Below are positions 23,401 to 34,082 of a DNA stretch of 64,000 bases, in pieces (the stretch's first letter is position 1; each line of letters begins with the position of its first letter). A program made the translations under genes and the position numbers. The DNA comes from Ligustrum vulgare. Taxonomy: Eukaryota > Streptophyta > Magnoliopsida > Lamiales > Oleaceae. The notes beneath the pieces were generated by a model, which was given only the letters and a program-made list of their open reading frames with translations, ran no database searches and was not told the origin of the DNA. The DNA lies in NCBI GenBank assembly GCA_963555705.1, contig OY743189.1:2993501-3057500 (forward strand). The letters are read 5' to 3'.

Positions 23401-23974
23401 TTGAATCTTGAACTTCAGATTGGGAAGTTAGTAAGGTTTCTTAAGTTGAGAATATCATATCTAATTCTTATGATGATACTTTAAGTTAGTACCTTAGTCC
23501 TCAGCTAGAATGGGTAGGTGATATCAAGTACTTGATGCATGATTTAAAAGTATGGACTAAAGGATTTAAGTTTGAATTTCTTCAATTTTGAAAAGGAAAT
23601 TTTAGTCGAGTTTAGAAATGATTACGTATGTAAATCCTTTTCAGAAAGATTCTGTCAAGTTTGGGTTTGTACTCCATATTTTGGAATTGATACCGCGTTT
23701 CTATGTTTGGGATCATAAGGTTTTATTCTTGATTAATCTTCTTGATTTTTAGTTTAAGCATTGGAATGATTGATATTTATGTCGTGGATTCGATATTAGT
23801 ATAGATCCTTGAAAGGTTGGAAATAGAAGGTTAATGAATGAGTTTATAAGTTGGATAATGTCAGATGATTGATTGAGTTCTACACAATAGCTATCAAGCG
23901 TCTTTTCGATAGCTTTGTGTGAGGTACAGATATATGTTAGAGAGGTTGTCCGATTTTAGGTATTGCTACCGTCT
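20479..23974 (+). other. Decayed, C-poor interior of the Tekay-type element
   Basis: About 3.5 kb where gag, protease, RT and RNase H should lie. No frame of useful length is open on either strand. The plus strand is conspicuously poor in C while G stays common, giving phrases rich in GAT, ATG and TTG throughout 21.2-23.9 kb. This may be old coding sequence that lost C on one strand, but I could not align it to any domain. Confidence 0.6.
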
Positions 23975-24780
23975 ATTTTTTTTCGGATAGAGATTCAAGA
24001 TTTACTTGAGATTTGGAAGAATTTGCATGTGGCAATGGGTACTAAATTAAATTTTGGTACTGCCTACCATCCCCTGACAGACGGGCAGTCCTAACGCACT
24101 ATTCAGACGCTGGATGATATACTTAGAGCCTGTGTACTAGACTTGAGTGGTAGTTGAGAGATTCATCTACCATTGGTGGAATTTGCCTACAATGACAGTT
24201 TTCCGGGCTACCGTTGATATGTCACCATACGAAGCACTGTATGGGTAAAGATGTCGATCGCCAATCTAGTGGGATGAAGTTGGCGAGAGGAAATTATTGG
24301 GTTCAGAATTTATTTGAGAAAACAGTAAAGGCTATCGAGAAGATCAGATTACGGATTAAAACTGCCCAAGACAGACAGAAAAGTTATGCCGATCAAAGAA
24401 AAAACTTAATGTTTGAGATTTGAGAGAAAGTGTTCTTGAAAGTAACTCCTATGAAGGGTACTTTTTGTTTCGGAAAGAAAGGGAAATTAAGGCCTCGTTT
24501 CGTCGGACCATTTGAAATACTAGAGAAGTGGATAATATGGCTTGTTGTTTGACTTCGCCACCAGAACTTGCAGTTGTTCACAATGTTTTTACTGTTTCCT
24601 TATTGAGAAAGTATGTTTATGATCTTAATAATGTGGTGAATTATTAGTCTATTTCAGTTTAGAAATATTTGACTTATGAAGAGGTACCTATGTGCATGGT
24701 AGAGAGGAAAGTCCATGTTTTAAGAAGTAAAGAGATTCCTTTAGTCAAAATCCAATGGGGGTAGACACAGTAATGATGAA
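23975..24780 (+). pseudogene. Integrase C-terminal half, Tekay type, broken
   Basis: Integrase would insert the cDNA. Readable blocks in changing frames: the region after the second catalytic Asp (about 23985-24010), the segment DNA-equivalent to YHP-TDGQ (about 24065-24090), the frame 24214-24423 ending with KTAQDRQKSYADQRK, and VFLKVTPMKGTFCFGKKGKL (about 24430-24490) followed by RPRFVGPFEILEKW (GPF motif). These match Tekay/Del chromoviruses. Stops interrupt nearly every block. Confidence 0.82.
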
Positions 24781-24861
24781 GTTATTTGGGAAATGAAGAT
24801 GAGATCCTAGCCAAGTATCCAGAAGAATAGATCAAGTAAGTTTAATTTCGAGGACAAAATT

Positions 24862-24879
24862 ATTTTAAGGGGGTAAGGT
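24862..24879 (+). promoter_or_regulatory. Polypurine tract region of the Tekay-type element
   Basis: ATTTTAAGGGGGTAAGGT just before the 3' LTR contains the purine run that primes plus-strand DNA synthesis. The relative at 63.78 kb has the same context with GGTGGTAGGG. Confidence 0.7.
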
Positions 24880-27441
24880 TGTAGTGATCGAGAATTTTTA
24901 CGCAATTTAATAATTATTTCAAAGTTTCGAAAAACGTGCCGCTGCGATCTCACCCATTTTTAAGTTAACTTCACGACGCGTTCGTCTAGCCAAGTCGAGA
25001 AATATCAAGTTCGTCCGATTTTAAATTAAATTACGAATTTCTAAAATTTTATTATTTAATTATTTATTTTAAATTATTATTTTCAAAATCGCTTGAAATC
25101 CCAAATTATGTCAATTTCATTTTATCAGTTTCATTCTTCCGAACCAGTTGTTTTCGCGTGCAAATTTTCCTCGAACTACGTGCAATGTTTGTCTAGGTTT
25201 CACACCACCAACCCCCATCCATCAATCACATCAATCCCATACCCTATCTATTCCCATACTCTACATCACCAATCCACTCCATTATTCATCACCACCCACA
25301 CTCCACAACCCATTATTCACAAACCCAACCACCAGCCTCTGCACGCCCATCTCCATCCCCAGCACCACTTCCAGCCTCCCAGCCCTCACCACCTACAGCA
25401 CCAACCTCCTCTGTAAGCTCCATCACCACCATCCTCTCTCCCCTCTGCACAAACCACAACCACAACCGAGCACAACTTCAAACTCCAGGCCACCACTCTG
25501 ATATCCCAGCATCACAGCCTAAGCAGTCACCACAACGACCAGCCTTCAATCCGTTTTCCCAGCTCAACGCCAACACATCACGACCACCATTCACCACCAA
25601 GCTCCACTGCACCATCAGCACCACCATTCACAACCACCAATAGCCACTCACCACCTTCATCACCAGCCGAACCACTGCAAAGCCACGCTGCCACCAACAA
25701 ACCACTACCAAACCGCCACTGCCCAACCCATTTCCACCATCACCACCATGATCAATCCACCATCGCAACCACCACACACGAACCACGACTTCAGCCGCGA
25801 CCACCACACACGCACCACCGTCCAATGTCACTGCCCAAGTCTGGAACTTTACCCAAACGAACCAAGAAAAACAAAAATTAAACGAGCCCAAACACTTACC
25901 TCATTAACCGACCCATTTCGATCGGATTGTTCCCGGAAAAACTCAGTTCCAAGCCTCGTTTACACCTTGGTTTCGCATTAAAAAACTCGCACCCAATCCC
26001 TCAAATTTGAACCACTTCTTGGCCGCCGCTCATCGCCACTCTGCGACGGTGTTTCGCCGGAAGATCGACGGCTTGCGAGGGTCCTGGTCGCACTTCTTCA
26101 CCCTCTCTGTTTCCGCCCTCGGTCTCTCTCTCTCTCTAATGCTCTGATTGACGAAAATAGAGAGATGGAGGAAAATATGGTTTTATATTTATTCTTTGAG
26201 CCCAAATTTTTGAGAACCTATTCATTTCAGTCCTTATAGTTGTAGAACTAATCATTTCAGTCTTTTATTTTTTTTAAATAGTTTTAAACAGTCCCCTCAT
26301 TTTTAAAATCTATTATTTCAGCCGTATAGTTTAATATTCATTTTGAGCTTCGACCCAACCTTAGAAAATTTACATTTTAATCCCTCAAGTTTGAAAAGTA
26401 TTCATTTTAGTCCCTCGATTTTCAAATTATTCATTTTAATCCCTCAACTTTCAAGGTATTCATTTTAGTCCCTCAACTTTCAAGGTATTCATTTTAGTCT
26501 CTCAACTTTCAAATCATCAATTTCAGTCCCCAAATTGTAATTTATCATTTTTAAACTATAAATTTCTAAAGACTTATTCGACTTAATCTTCTAATTGGCT
26601 GGACGAGGCGTACGGAGATTTGAAAGATTGAAGTCATTCCCGCTCAACCACACTCGTCAAGTTTAAGGTAGATTCGCCCCTATTAATTGATTTAAATTAT
26701 AATTGCATGTGAATGTGTATGTTATGTGACTTATGTGAAAGTCATTTTTATGAAAAGAGACGAGAATGTATTTCTTCGAAAATAATTATGTTGGTATATT
26801 TGTCATAACTTACTTGCTTTATGCATGAGAAAGAAAGAAGAGAATATCTTGCAAGATAAATGATGATGTTATGCATAACATACGTGCCTTAAGTGCACGA
26901 GACGAGACTACCCACACCCGATGATTTTAAAGAGCCTATGATTTTTCAAAAAGAAGCCCTGTGCTTTAATGCACAAGAAGAGACTACCCACACCCTATGT
27001 TTCTAAAGAGCCTGTATTTATGTATTCAGTTATATTGTAGATTAATTAATTGGCGATGAGTCTACTGATTATTTCTATGAAATGCTCATGTCTATTTTAA
27101 CAACATTTGCAGATTTCGAAGAGGGTGGCAAGTGATGGATGATTGTGGCAATAGTCGTTAAATGGTTGAAAGTCTTCTTCTAATAATTTCCGTATTTCCA
27201 AACATTGGATAATTTTGAGAATTTCAGTTATTTAAGAAATTATGACATTGTCAATTGCTTTACAATATTAATGGCTCAATTTATTATTTCGAATTGTTTC
27301 ATAAATATTTTCAATTTTATCGACCATTACAGTTTATTTAACGTTGCCGAAAATGAATTTCAGTTATTTCTTCCGCAAAAATATTATTTGAAAAGTTAGA
27401 TCAGACGATGACGTGGTGAACCGCGTATTTATAACTCGGGG
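24880..27441 (+). repeat. 3' LTR of the Tekay-type element, lacking its last 7 bp
   Basis: Collinear with the 5' LTR. It starts TGTAGTGATCG (the 5' LTR has TGTAGCAACCG) and ends ...CTCGGGG, where the 5' LTR continues AGCTACA. Directly after it stands an LTR of the same family in reverse orientation. Confidence 0.9.
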
Positions 27442-29876
27442 TGTAACGCCCCGAGTTCCGAGGAGCCGGGAACGTCACTTTTCTAAATTCTTGAATAAAA
27501 CTTTTGTTGCGGAAAATGATTAAATATTAAATATCGCATTTATTGAATAAAAGTTTAGCGATAATTCAAATGGAATAGGTAAATTCGTACAAATTTATAA
27601 AAATGACAATTCTTGATAAAATGAAATAATTATTTCAAAGCTCACGACTTTTAAAAATATCAATTTGTAATTTTCCGTCATTGCCCATCACTCGCCACCG
27701 TCTCCGAAATCTGTAAAAGATTTTTAAAAAACGGGTTGAGCATTTCATAGAAATACTCAGTAGACTCGCGCATAATAATCATTTAACGTTATAAATTAAA
27801 ACACATAATCATGATATTCAAGTCTCAGGTGTCTAACGATCACCAGTATTCTCATGAACATAAAGTTCAAGTTCTCATGCATTTAAGCAAGTAATTCTCA
27901 TGAACATAAAGTTCAAGTTCTCATGCATTTAAGCAAGTAATTCTCATGAACATAAAGTTCAAGTTCTCATGCATTTAAGCAAGTAATTCTCATGAACATA
28001 AAGTTCAAGTTCTCATGCATTTAAGCAAGTAATTCTCATGAACACAATCATACATGCTAAACTTATAAATCAAATAATTATTGATGCGCACTTTTGAAAA
28101 ACGTAAATTTGTAGATAAGAGTCTACCTTAAATCTGACGAGTGTAAAGTTGAGCGGGAAACGACTTAACTCCTTTAAAATCTCCGTACGCTTCGTCTAGC
28201 CAATTAGAAGATCAAGTCGAATTAGTCTTTTGAAATCTATAGTTTAAAATGATATATTACAATTTGGGGACTAAAATGTAAATTTTCAAAAGTTGGGTCG
28301 GAAACTCAAAACAATAGGGTTTAAATAGTATATTTTAAAAATGAAAGGCTGTTTAAAATCATTTGGAACTTAAGGGGCTGAAATAACAGATTTTAAAACT
28401 ATAGGGACTGAATTTAAAACATTTAAGAACTTAGGGACTAAACTGCAATTTAAGAAAACTTTAAAATTAAAATATATATGTGTATATATATATATACATA
28501 CATAATATCTCCCTCTCTCACAAGGTAGAGAGAGAGCGAGCGGAGGCAGGGAGCGAGAGACGGGGAGGGGGAGGAGCGGCGGAGGCCATTGCCGGCGCCA
28601 ACCGCCGGCGATCCACGGGGGGTATCACCGCCGTCGCAAGGAGGGAGAAAAGGTGGTGGATTGGGGGCTGATTTGGCTGTGACGTCGCGGTCTTGGGTGG
28701 TCACGATTGGAGTTCTGCCGGCGGAAATGGGTCAAGTTCAGGTAAGGTTCCGGGCTTGTTCTCTTTCTTGGTTTCGATTTTTGGGTTTTTGGGTGTGTGT
28801 GTGTTGGGGTCGCGGCGGGCTTGTGATGGTGGTGGAGCGTTTTGTGGAGGTGGTGGTGACTGTGGTGCTTGGTGCTGATGATGATGATGATGATTGGTGT
28901 ACAGGTTGTCTGTGGTTCTGGGTGGTGATGAGTTCAATTGGCTGGGTTGTGGGTGGAGCTGCAGGCGGTTCTTGGTCGGGTTGGTTGGGTGAAGGGGGTA
29001 GTGGTGTTGGGCAGCTGCGGTGGTTGAGGTGGAAATGGGTGGGTTTGGAGTTTGATTGGTGGTATGCAATGGAGGTGAGTCGGAGGTGACGGTGGTGTTG
29101 TACGGTGGTGATGACTGGTTTGTGGGCGTGATGGTGATGATTACTACTGTGGTTGATTGCAAATTGGTTGATGGTGGTTCTTGCAGAGGAGTTCAGGGTG
29201 GTTCATGGTGATTGGGTGGGGTTCTTGGTTGTGGATGGTTGATGGGAATGGAGGTGAAGGTGATTGGTAGTGATGGTGGCTGTGGTGCTCAAGTCTTGGC
29301 AATGAGGGTGGTTGCTTGGTCGAAAATGGTTGAGGCAGTGGAGTTGGATGTTTAGGATTAAGAGTCTGCAGGTTTATGTGATGATGATGAAGGTGAGGAA
29401 GGAGGTGGTAGTGGCGTCGGTTGGAGAATTCTGGTTGTGCATAGGGGGAAGAAGTCTGAAGAAAATAGGGAGGGGGGCAATAAGGTATGGGTTGGGTGTT
29501 GGGGAGTGTTGGTGGAAGTATGGGTTGAAGTAGAATATTTTGGGTATTTTATGGGGTTTGAAACACAAGGAACGGAAATCGAGAAATTAATACGCGTGAA
29601 TTCAACTGAGTTGGGAAAAATGGATCTGATAAAATAAGCTTAACACGATTTGGATTTTAAAACGGTTTTGAAAGAAATAAATAAATAAATGATATAATTT
29701 TAGAAATTCGGGAATTTATTTAAAATTGAATTAACTCGATATTTCTCGACTTGGCTAGACGAACGCGTCGTGACGTTAACTTAAAATGGATGAGATCGCA
29801 GCGACACGCTTTTCGAAACTTTAAAAATAAATATTAAATTGCGTAAAAATTCTTGGTCGCTACACGGGGCGTTACA
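27442..29876 (-). mobile_element. Inverted LTR of a related Tekay-type family
   Basis: A 2,435-bp sequence with perfect terminal inverted repeats TGTAACGCCCCG and CGGGGCGTTACA. On the minus strand it is collinear with the LTR at 17889-20463: the same start region (AAGAATTTTTACGCAATTTAA), a CAC-rich tract seen here as GGTGGT runs (28.8-29.3 kb), and the same tail. It has no internal region and no target duplication of its own. Its right end is followed by ACTAC, the duplication belonging to the 5' LTR at 17889. So three LTRs form one block. Confidence 0.85.
27848..28031. repeat. 46-bp tandem repeat, four copies
   Basis: Four near-perfect 46-bp units starting ATTCTCATGAACATAAAGTT at 27848, 27894, 27940 and 27986, with a partial fifth from 28032. 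The array is specific to the inverted LTR; the corresponding part of the direct LTRs is not expanded. High identity suggests recent amplification. Confidence 0.92.
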
Positions 29877-29881
29877 ACTAC

Positions 29882-30150
29882 CATTTCAGAACAATTTGTA
29901 TATTCTTTTCTTGATCGAAAAGGGTGTCTCAATAGAATATTAAATAAACCAAGCAACAGATCAATGTAAATTTTGGAGAATAAGGATTTACAATATTGAG
30001 TGTTGAGTACAAATTACTATATATAAAATCAGATGAACAAAGAAAAAGCAAGGATGTGCTAATAAATATGAATGCACATCAACAATTAGAAGCCATAATA
30101 ATTCAATATAAACTTATATTGATCTTATATTTTGATCAAAGAATTCATAC
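29882..30150 (-). repeat. Right arm of large inverted repeat, outer part
   Basis: Continues, in reverse orientation, the sequence that broke off at 17888. It corresponds to about 12657-12920 of the left arm. It fixes the retrotransposon block as an insertion into a pre-existing inverted repeat. Confidence 0.85.
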
Positions 30151-30954
30151 TATTCTAATTTTTATTTTGATTTTGTGTTCTGTTGTGTTGTGTTGTGTGG
30201 GGTTAGAGGAGTGGATTTTGTTACGTGTGGAGGAGGGTAAGTGAGATATGCTAGTTGAGCAGGGTCACTCCACTGAGCTAGTTTTCGTATCCTTGTTAAA
30301 GCCGAGGGCATGAGATACAAGCCTTGTTCTACTGTAAACATCCATTCAAATGCACCTAACTTGGAATCAATTCAACTCATATTTTACTAATAAGATAGTC
30401 TAAAAATCAACTCATGCGAATAAATATGGAATTGTACCATACATCACTGAATGCTGTTAACAAATGTCTATAAGATGAACAACGTAAAAACAAGAACATG
30501 TCAATAATATATGAATGCTTATCAACAAGTAGAAATCATACTTGAAGAAAAACTTACATTTGGTCAAGTTTATTTGTAATCTTAATTTAAAAAATTTATC
30601 TACTTATCAATAATCAATCTCAAACACGAGAACTTCCATATTTTTAACCATAAATCCCAAAATATAGATTCTCTTTCACATTATCTACTCATAAAATAGG
30701 GGGCAAGCAAAAGAAACATTTATTGACTGGGTTGTGTTACATAGGGCTTAGAAAATGCAGAAATTAAATTAACAAGACAAATTGCTATTGTAAAGAATCT
30801 AATTAACAATCATTAAATAAGTTTATTAGGATAGAAACATTTATAAGAGAGCACGTTAGGTGGGTGACATATGTTCACAACATTATGCTACACGCGAAAA
30901 AGGAGTAGAAATGGAAAAAAAAAAAAAAAAAAAACTAACTTGCTCTGAATTCGA
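30151..30954. other. Unassigned AT-rich spacer
   Basis: No long frame, no paired repeats found. There is a short TTGTG run near 30180-30200 and an A18 run near 30917. Confidence 0.4.
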
Positions 30955-31262
30955 CGGTAATGTGATGAAAACAAAAAAAAAAAACCCTGCCTCACGGGTC
31001 GGCGGGACATGATCGAGCGACCTGAGTGGGTCATGGGGCAAGGCGAGTTTTGGCCACCACAAATAATATTTAATAAAAAAATATTGTAGGAAAAAAGGAA
31101 AAAAATTGTAGAAAAATTAATCAGGGGGCTAAACGGGTGGCAAAGTCGACCTGCCCCAGACCTGAACCCGCCCTGCTTCGAAATCCGCGAAGCGCGGGAT
31201 AGGTTTGGGATAAAAAAAATCCTTCGCGGGACGGGATATCCGTTCCGTTTCCATCATTACTA
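30955..31262. mobile_element. Possible hAT-type MITE remnant
   Basis: The right edge read in reverse (TAGTAATGATGGAAACGGAA) resembles a common terminus of non-autonomous plant hAT elements with GC-rich, CGGG-type subterminal sequence. The left edge (GTAATGTGATGAAAAC) is a poor mirror. I found no 8-bp target duplication, so this is tentative. Confidence 0.3.
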
Positions 31263-31272
31263 GTGAGTCACA

Positions 31273-31281
31273 GCACACACA

Positions 31282-31358
<77 letters not shown>

Positions 31359-31433
31359 CCCCACCACCTCCTCTAACATTAATCTATCCATAAATAGAGG
31401 GGATCTACATTCCTTACCCCCCCCCCCCCCCCC
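31273..31433. repeat. (CT)n(AC)n microsatellite and nearby poly-C run
   Basis: A (CT)n block followed by about 25 AC units (31273-31363), then a run of about 17 C residues at 31417-31433. Simple-sequence DNA; frames through it are meaningless. Confidence 0.95.
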
Positions 31434-31556
31434 TCACACCACAGCTACATCCTCATCTTCAACTTCACTTGAGGCAATTTCGATATTTCACTCATTTTCT
31501 CTTTCGTCACAGACGCTTTAAGGAAAAACCCAAGCACAACTGACATCCAATAACAC

Positions 31557-32588
31557 GTGTAAAATTAATCAAGGCCACTCAACTTGTTGGAAGTTACTAC
31601 TTAGCCATCCAACTTTAACGGGTATCTCAATGACCATTCAACTTCAACAAAATTTCTAGTTAGTCATCCAATTTCAAAAGGTATTTCAATGGCCACCTAA
31701 CTATTTTTACTTAACCACTCAATTTCAAATGTTACAGTATAACCTTCTAAAGTAATACTCGATAAATTAATAAATTTTAATAAATAATCAATTAATGAAC
31801 ACAAGTCAAATAAAAGACATTGAACAACCTAATGCTAAATTAATGAACATTTATGAACTAAAAAGACATTAATCAATACATATTTCAAAGTAGGTATTTA
31901 ATTACTTTATAAATGCATTCATTGTTTTGGTATTAATTCAACGAAATTGTTTCAAAAAAGTATTATTTTATCAATTTATGAGAATTATTAATTTATCCCC
32001 TTTGCTCGAGTCAGAACTGGCGAATTTGTTTTTCTAGAGGTTAGGCTTTGTTCGGTAACACTGTAACAATTATAAATTTATTTATTTATAATTTTAAGGT
32101 AAATGCCTGATTAAAAAGTGAAAAGAGAAAATTTTTGGTTAAAATATAGTTTGAGAAATTATATTAGCCTCTGTTTGTTAAAAATTTTTTGTTTAAAAAC
32201 ATGTTTTTTTGTGTTTTCTAGGTAAAATGTGTGGTTGAAAATTAGAGAGAGAAAATGTGTGTGGTTAAAAAGTGATCTGGAGAATTGTGTAGAAAAAACA
32301 TGTTTAAAAACATGTGTTGCCAAACGGAGGCTTATTTATAAATTGTAATGATTGCTTTAAAGAACAGAGGCTAATTTATCAAATATTACTTCAACAATTT
32401 CAAATTGGGTGGTTAAGTAGAATTTGCGCTGTAAGTTGGATGATCATTGAGAAACATTTTGAAGTTGGGTGACTAACTAGAAATCTTGTTGAAGTTGGAT
32501 GACCACTGAAAAACATTTTAAAGTTGAGTGGCTGAGTAGTAAACCTAAGCAAGTTGGGAGGTCATTGGTTAATTTTACTCCCCCTCCC
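31557..32588. mobile_element. Mutator-type non-autonomous element with about 190-bp terminal inverted repeats
   Basis: About 1.03 kb flanked by the 10-bp duplication CCAATAACAC (31547-31556 and 32589-32598), near the 9-10 bp typical of Mutator-like elements. The first and last roughly 190 bp are inverted copies of each other (start GTGTAAAATTAATC, mirrored end GAGTAAAATTAACC). Each is built of short sub-repeats of the type CCACTCAACTTCAAC. The core is AT-rich and non-coding. It hosts a small Harbinger-type MITE. Confidence 0.8.
32167..32331. mobile_element. Harbinger/Tourist-like MITE (165 bp)
   Basis: Starts GCCTCTGTTTGTTAAAAA and ends with the inverse (CCAAACGGAGGC), flanked on both sides by TTA (32164-32166 and 32332-32334), the target used by PIF/Harbinger transposases. 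A diverged relative lies at 61957-62057. It is nested in the Mutator-type element. Confidence 0.75.
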
Positions 32589-32599
32589 CCAATAACACA

Positions 32600-33004
32600 C
32601 GAGAGAACGAGAGAGTGAGTGAGAGAACAACAATAAGGCAGAAAATGAAAATCAGAATCTCCAACAAAAAGTAAAAACTAAAAAGTGAGTAAGAATCTGA
32701 TAAAAACTAATTAGGGAAAAGTTATAAAATCCAAAAGTATCAACATCTAAATTTAAGTGCTGCGCACCTTAAATTGAAATGGAATCAGATGAGAGAGATG
32801 GAGTCCGAAAATCACCAATGGAATAGAAATCTGAGAGAAGCCAAATTAGAATGAGAGGAAAGGAGAATGGAGGAAACGTCACCAGCAAAGTGAAAAATCA
32901 AACCAATAATTGTAATCCCCACCACTATCACGCTTCTACTGTAATTAAAATAGAATCAAAATCAGCAATAAACTGAAACCAGAGATGATGAGGTGAGAAA
33001 ATTG
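32600..33004. other. Spacer without recognised features
   Basis: Moderately AG-rich sequence between the Mutator-type element and the exon-like frames. I see no frame or repeat here. Confidence 0.4.
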
Positions 33005-33199
33005 GAGGCATAGGAGGCAAAGAGCTCGCCGGCATTCTCAATGCAGTGGGATCCAACACCTCCGACGAGAAGCTCACCCACATGATAGAAGAGGTCCGAC
33101 GCCGTGCCATACCAGCATCGTACCGTGCACAATCACTACCATCTCCGCATCGCTCAGAACTCACCATCGCTGCTGCCTTGGTCATTACATCTCTACAAT
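33005..33199 (+). pseudogene. Short frame resembling acidic ribosomal protein P2 (tentative)
   Basis: An open 64-codon stretch without ATG contains ELAGILNAVGSNTSDEKLTH followed by an Ile-Glu-Glu-Val. This recalls the N-terminal helix pattern of 60S acidic ribosomal protein P2 (ILxxVG, Asp-Glu/Lys-Leu, Ile-x-Glu-Val). Similarity then fades. It could be a processed fragment of a P2 gene or a coincidence. Confidence 0.25.
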
Positions 33200-33421
33200 G
33201 ACGATTCCCACACTCCAGAAACTGGCGCCACATATTTCAAGAAGTCCCACTCTCGCACTCTCCTTACGCGCCACTATCACCCGTTCCTCATCAACCTCTG
33301 CTTTACAAAAGGTTTCCGATCGAATGGAAGGCCCGCTGCGTGTTGCTAGAAGAAGATTGCAAAGCTTTCTTTCTTTAACTTCTCCCGGCACTGCAGCTTC
33401 GTTTGACATAGAACGATTTGG
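33198..33421 (+). CDS. Unrecognised possible first exon with organelle-like leader
   Basis: From ATG 33198 a frame runs into a possible splice donor (G/GTAAAG at about 33421). Its first 40 residues hold several Arg and Ser residues and no acidic residue until about position 41 (TITRSSSTSALQK), like a mitochondrial targeting peptide. The rest (PLRVARRRLQSFLSL) is unknown to me. The stretch is richer in GC than its AT-rich surroundings, which argues for a genic origin. No downstream exon was found before the pararetrovirus at 34.07 kb. Confidence 0.25.
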
Positions 33422-33479
33422 TAAAGTATCTGTGTTACCAATGTTTCGTAGGTTGTTTGATGTTGTTTAAAAAATGTTT

Positions 33480-34069
33480 TTTTTTTTTTTAAATTAATAA
33501 TGATTTTTAGAAGAATTGATGGTTGAAATTTAATTGAAAAGTTAAATATTGTAAACTTAATTTTTAATAAATGGTTGAGATTGAGTACTTTAAAAAAAAG
33601 ATAAAAATTTAATGAAAATCAAATAAAAGCTCAATAGCATAATTGTTTTCCTTTTAGTCTTTGTTTGTTTTCTTAAAAAAGAATAAAAAATTTATGTAGT
33701 AGTTAATCTCAATCATTCACTAAATGTTAAGCTTATAATATTTAACTTTTTAACCAAATTTCAATCATTAATTCTTCAAAAAATCATTATTCATTAGGAA
33801 AAAAAATCTTTTTAAATTAAATAATACCAAACACACACTTATTAATAAAAAATCAAAGGGGAATATCTATAAATAGATTCAATAAGTATAAACTTTTTTT
33901 AAATAGACTTTAAAATTATAATCTTTTTAAAAATAGACTTCAACCATTTATTCTTCTCCAAATACCCCCATTTTCAAACAAAGTCATCTAACTATAAAAA
34001 CAACTTCAATTTAGTCCCCAAATAATTTTTGGAAACAAAATAATAAAATTATTTTTTTACCTAATTAAA
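33480..34069. other. AT-rich spacer
   Basis: Poly-T and poly-A tracts and no frames. Phrases such as TTTAAATTAAT and their inverses around 33485-33830 suggest a decayed inverted-repeat element, but I could not fix its ends. Confidence 0.35.
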
Positions 34070-34082
34070 TTTATACCTGTTT

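Larger units (their letters stand above)
17889..27441 (+). mobile_element. Tekay/Del-type chromovirus-derived LTR retrotransposon, non-coding interior
   Basis: Two direct LTRs of about 2.57 kb (17889-20463 and 24880-27441) enclose 4.4 kb. A tRNA-Met type primer site follows the 5' LTR and a purine tract precedes the 3' LTR. The only recognisable coding is a broken integrase end (23975-24780) of Tekay type. The LTRs look about 98% identical by eye, yet the interior has no usable gag or pol, which suggests the copy was moved by proteins supplied in trans. The 5' flank is ACTAC (17884-17888). The matching ACTAC lies not after this 3' LTR but after an adjoining inverted LTR (29877-29881). The last 7 bp of the 3' LTR are missing. 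Confidence 0.87.

Noticed and set aside
28589..29162. Gly/Val/Trp-rich plus frame and Thr/Pro-rich minus frame in the inverted LTR
   Set aside because: This is the same CAC-rich LTR tract read from the other side (GGTGGT runs); low complexity, no domain.
31129..31356. Antisense frame starting with a Cys-Val repeat
   Set aside because: It translates the (CT)n(AC)n microsatellite.
32928..33409. Antisense frames over the exon-like island
   Set aside because: No recognisable motifs; the plus strand offers the P2-like and leader-like features, although these too are weak.
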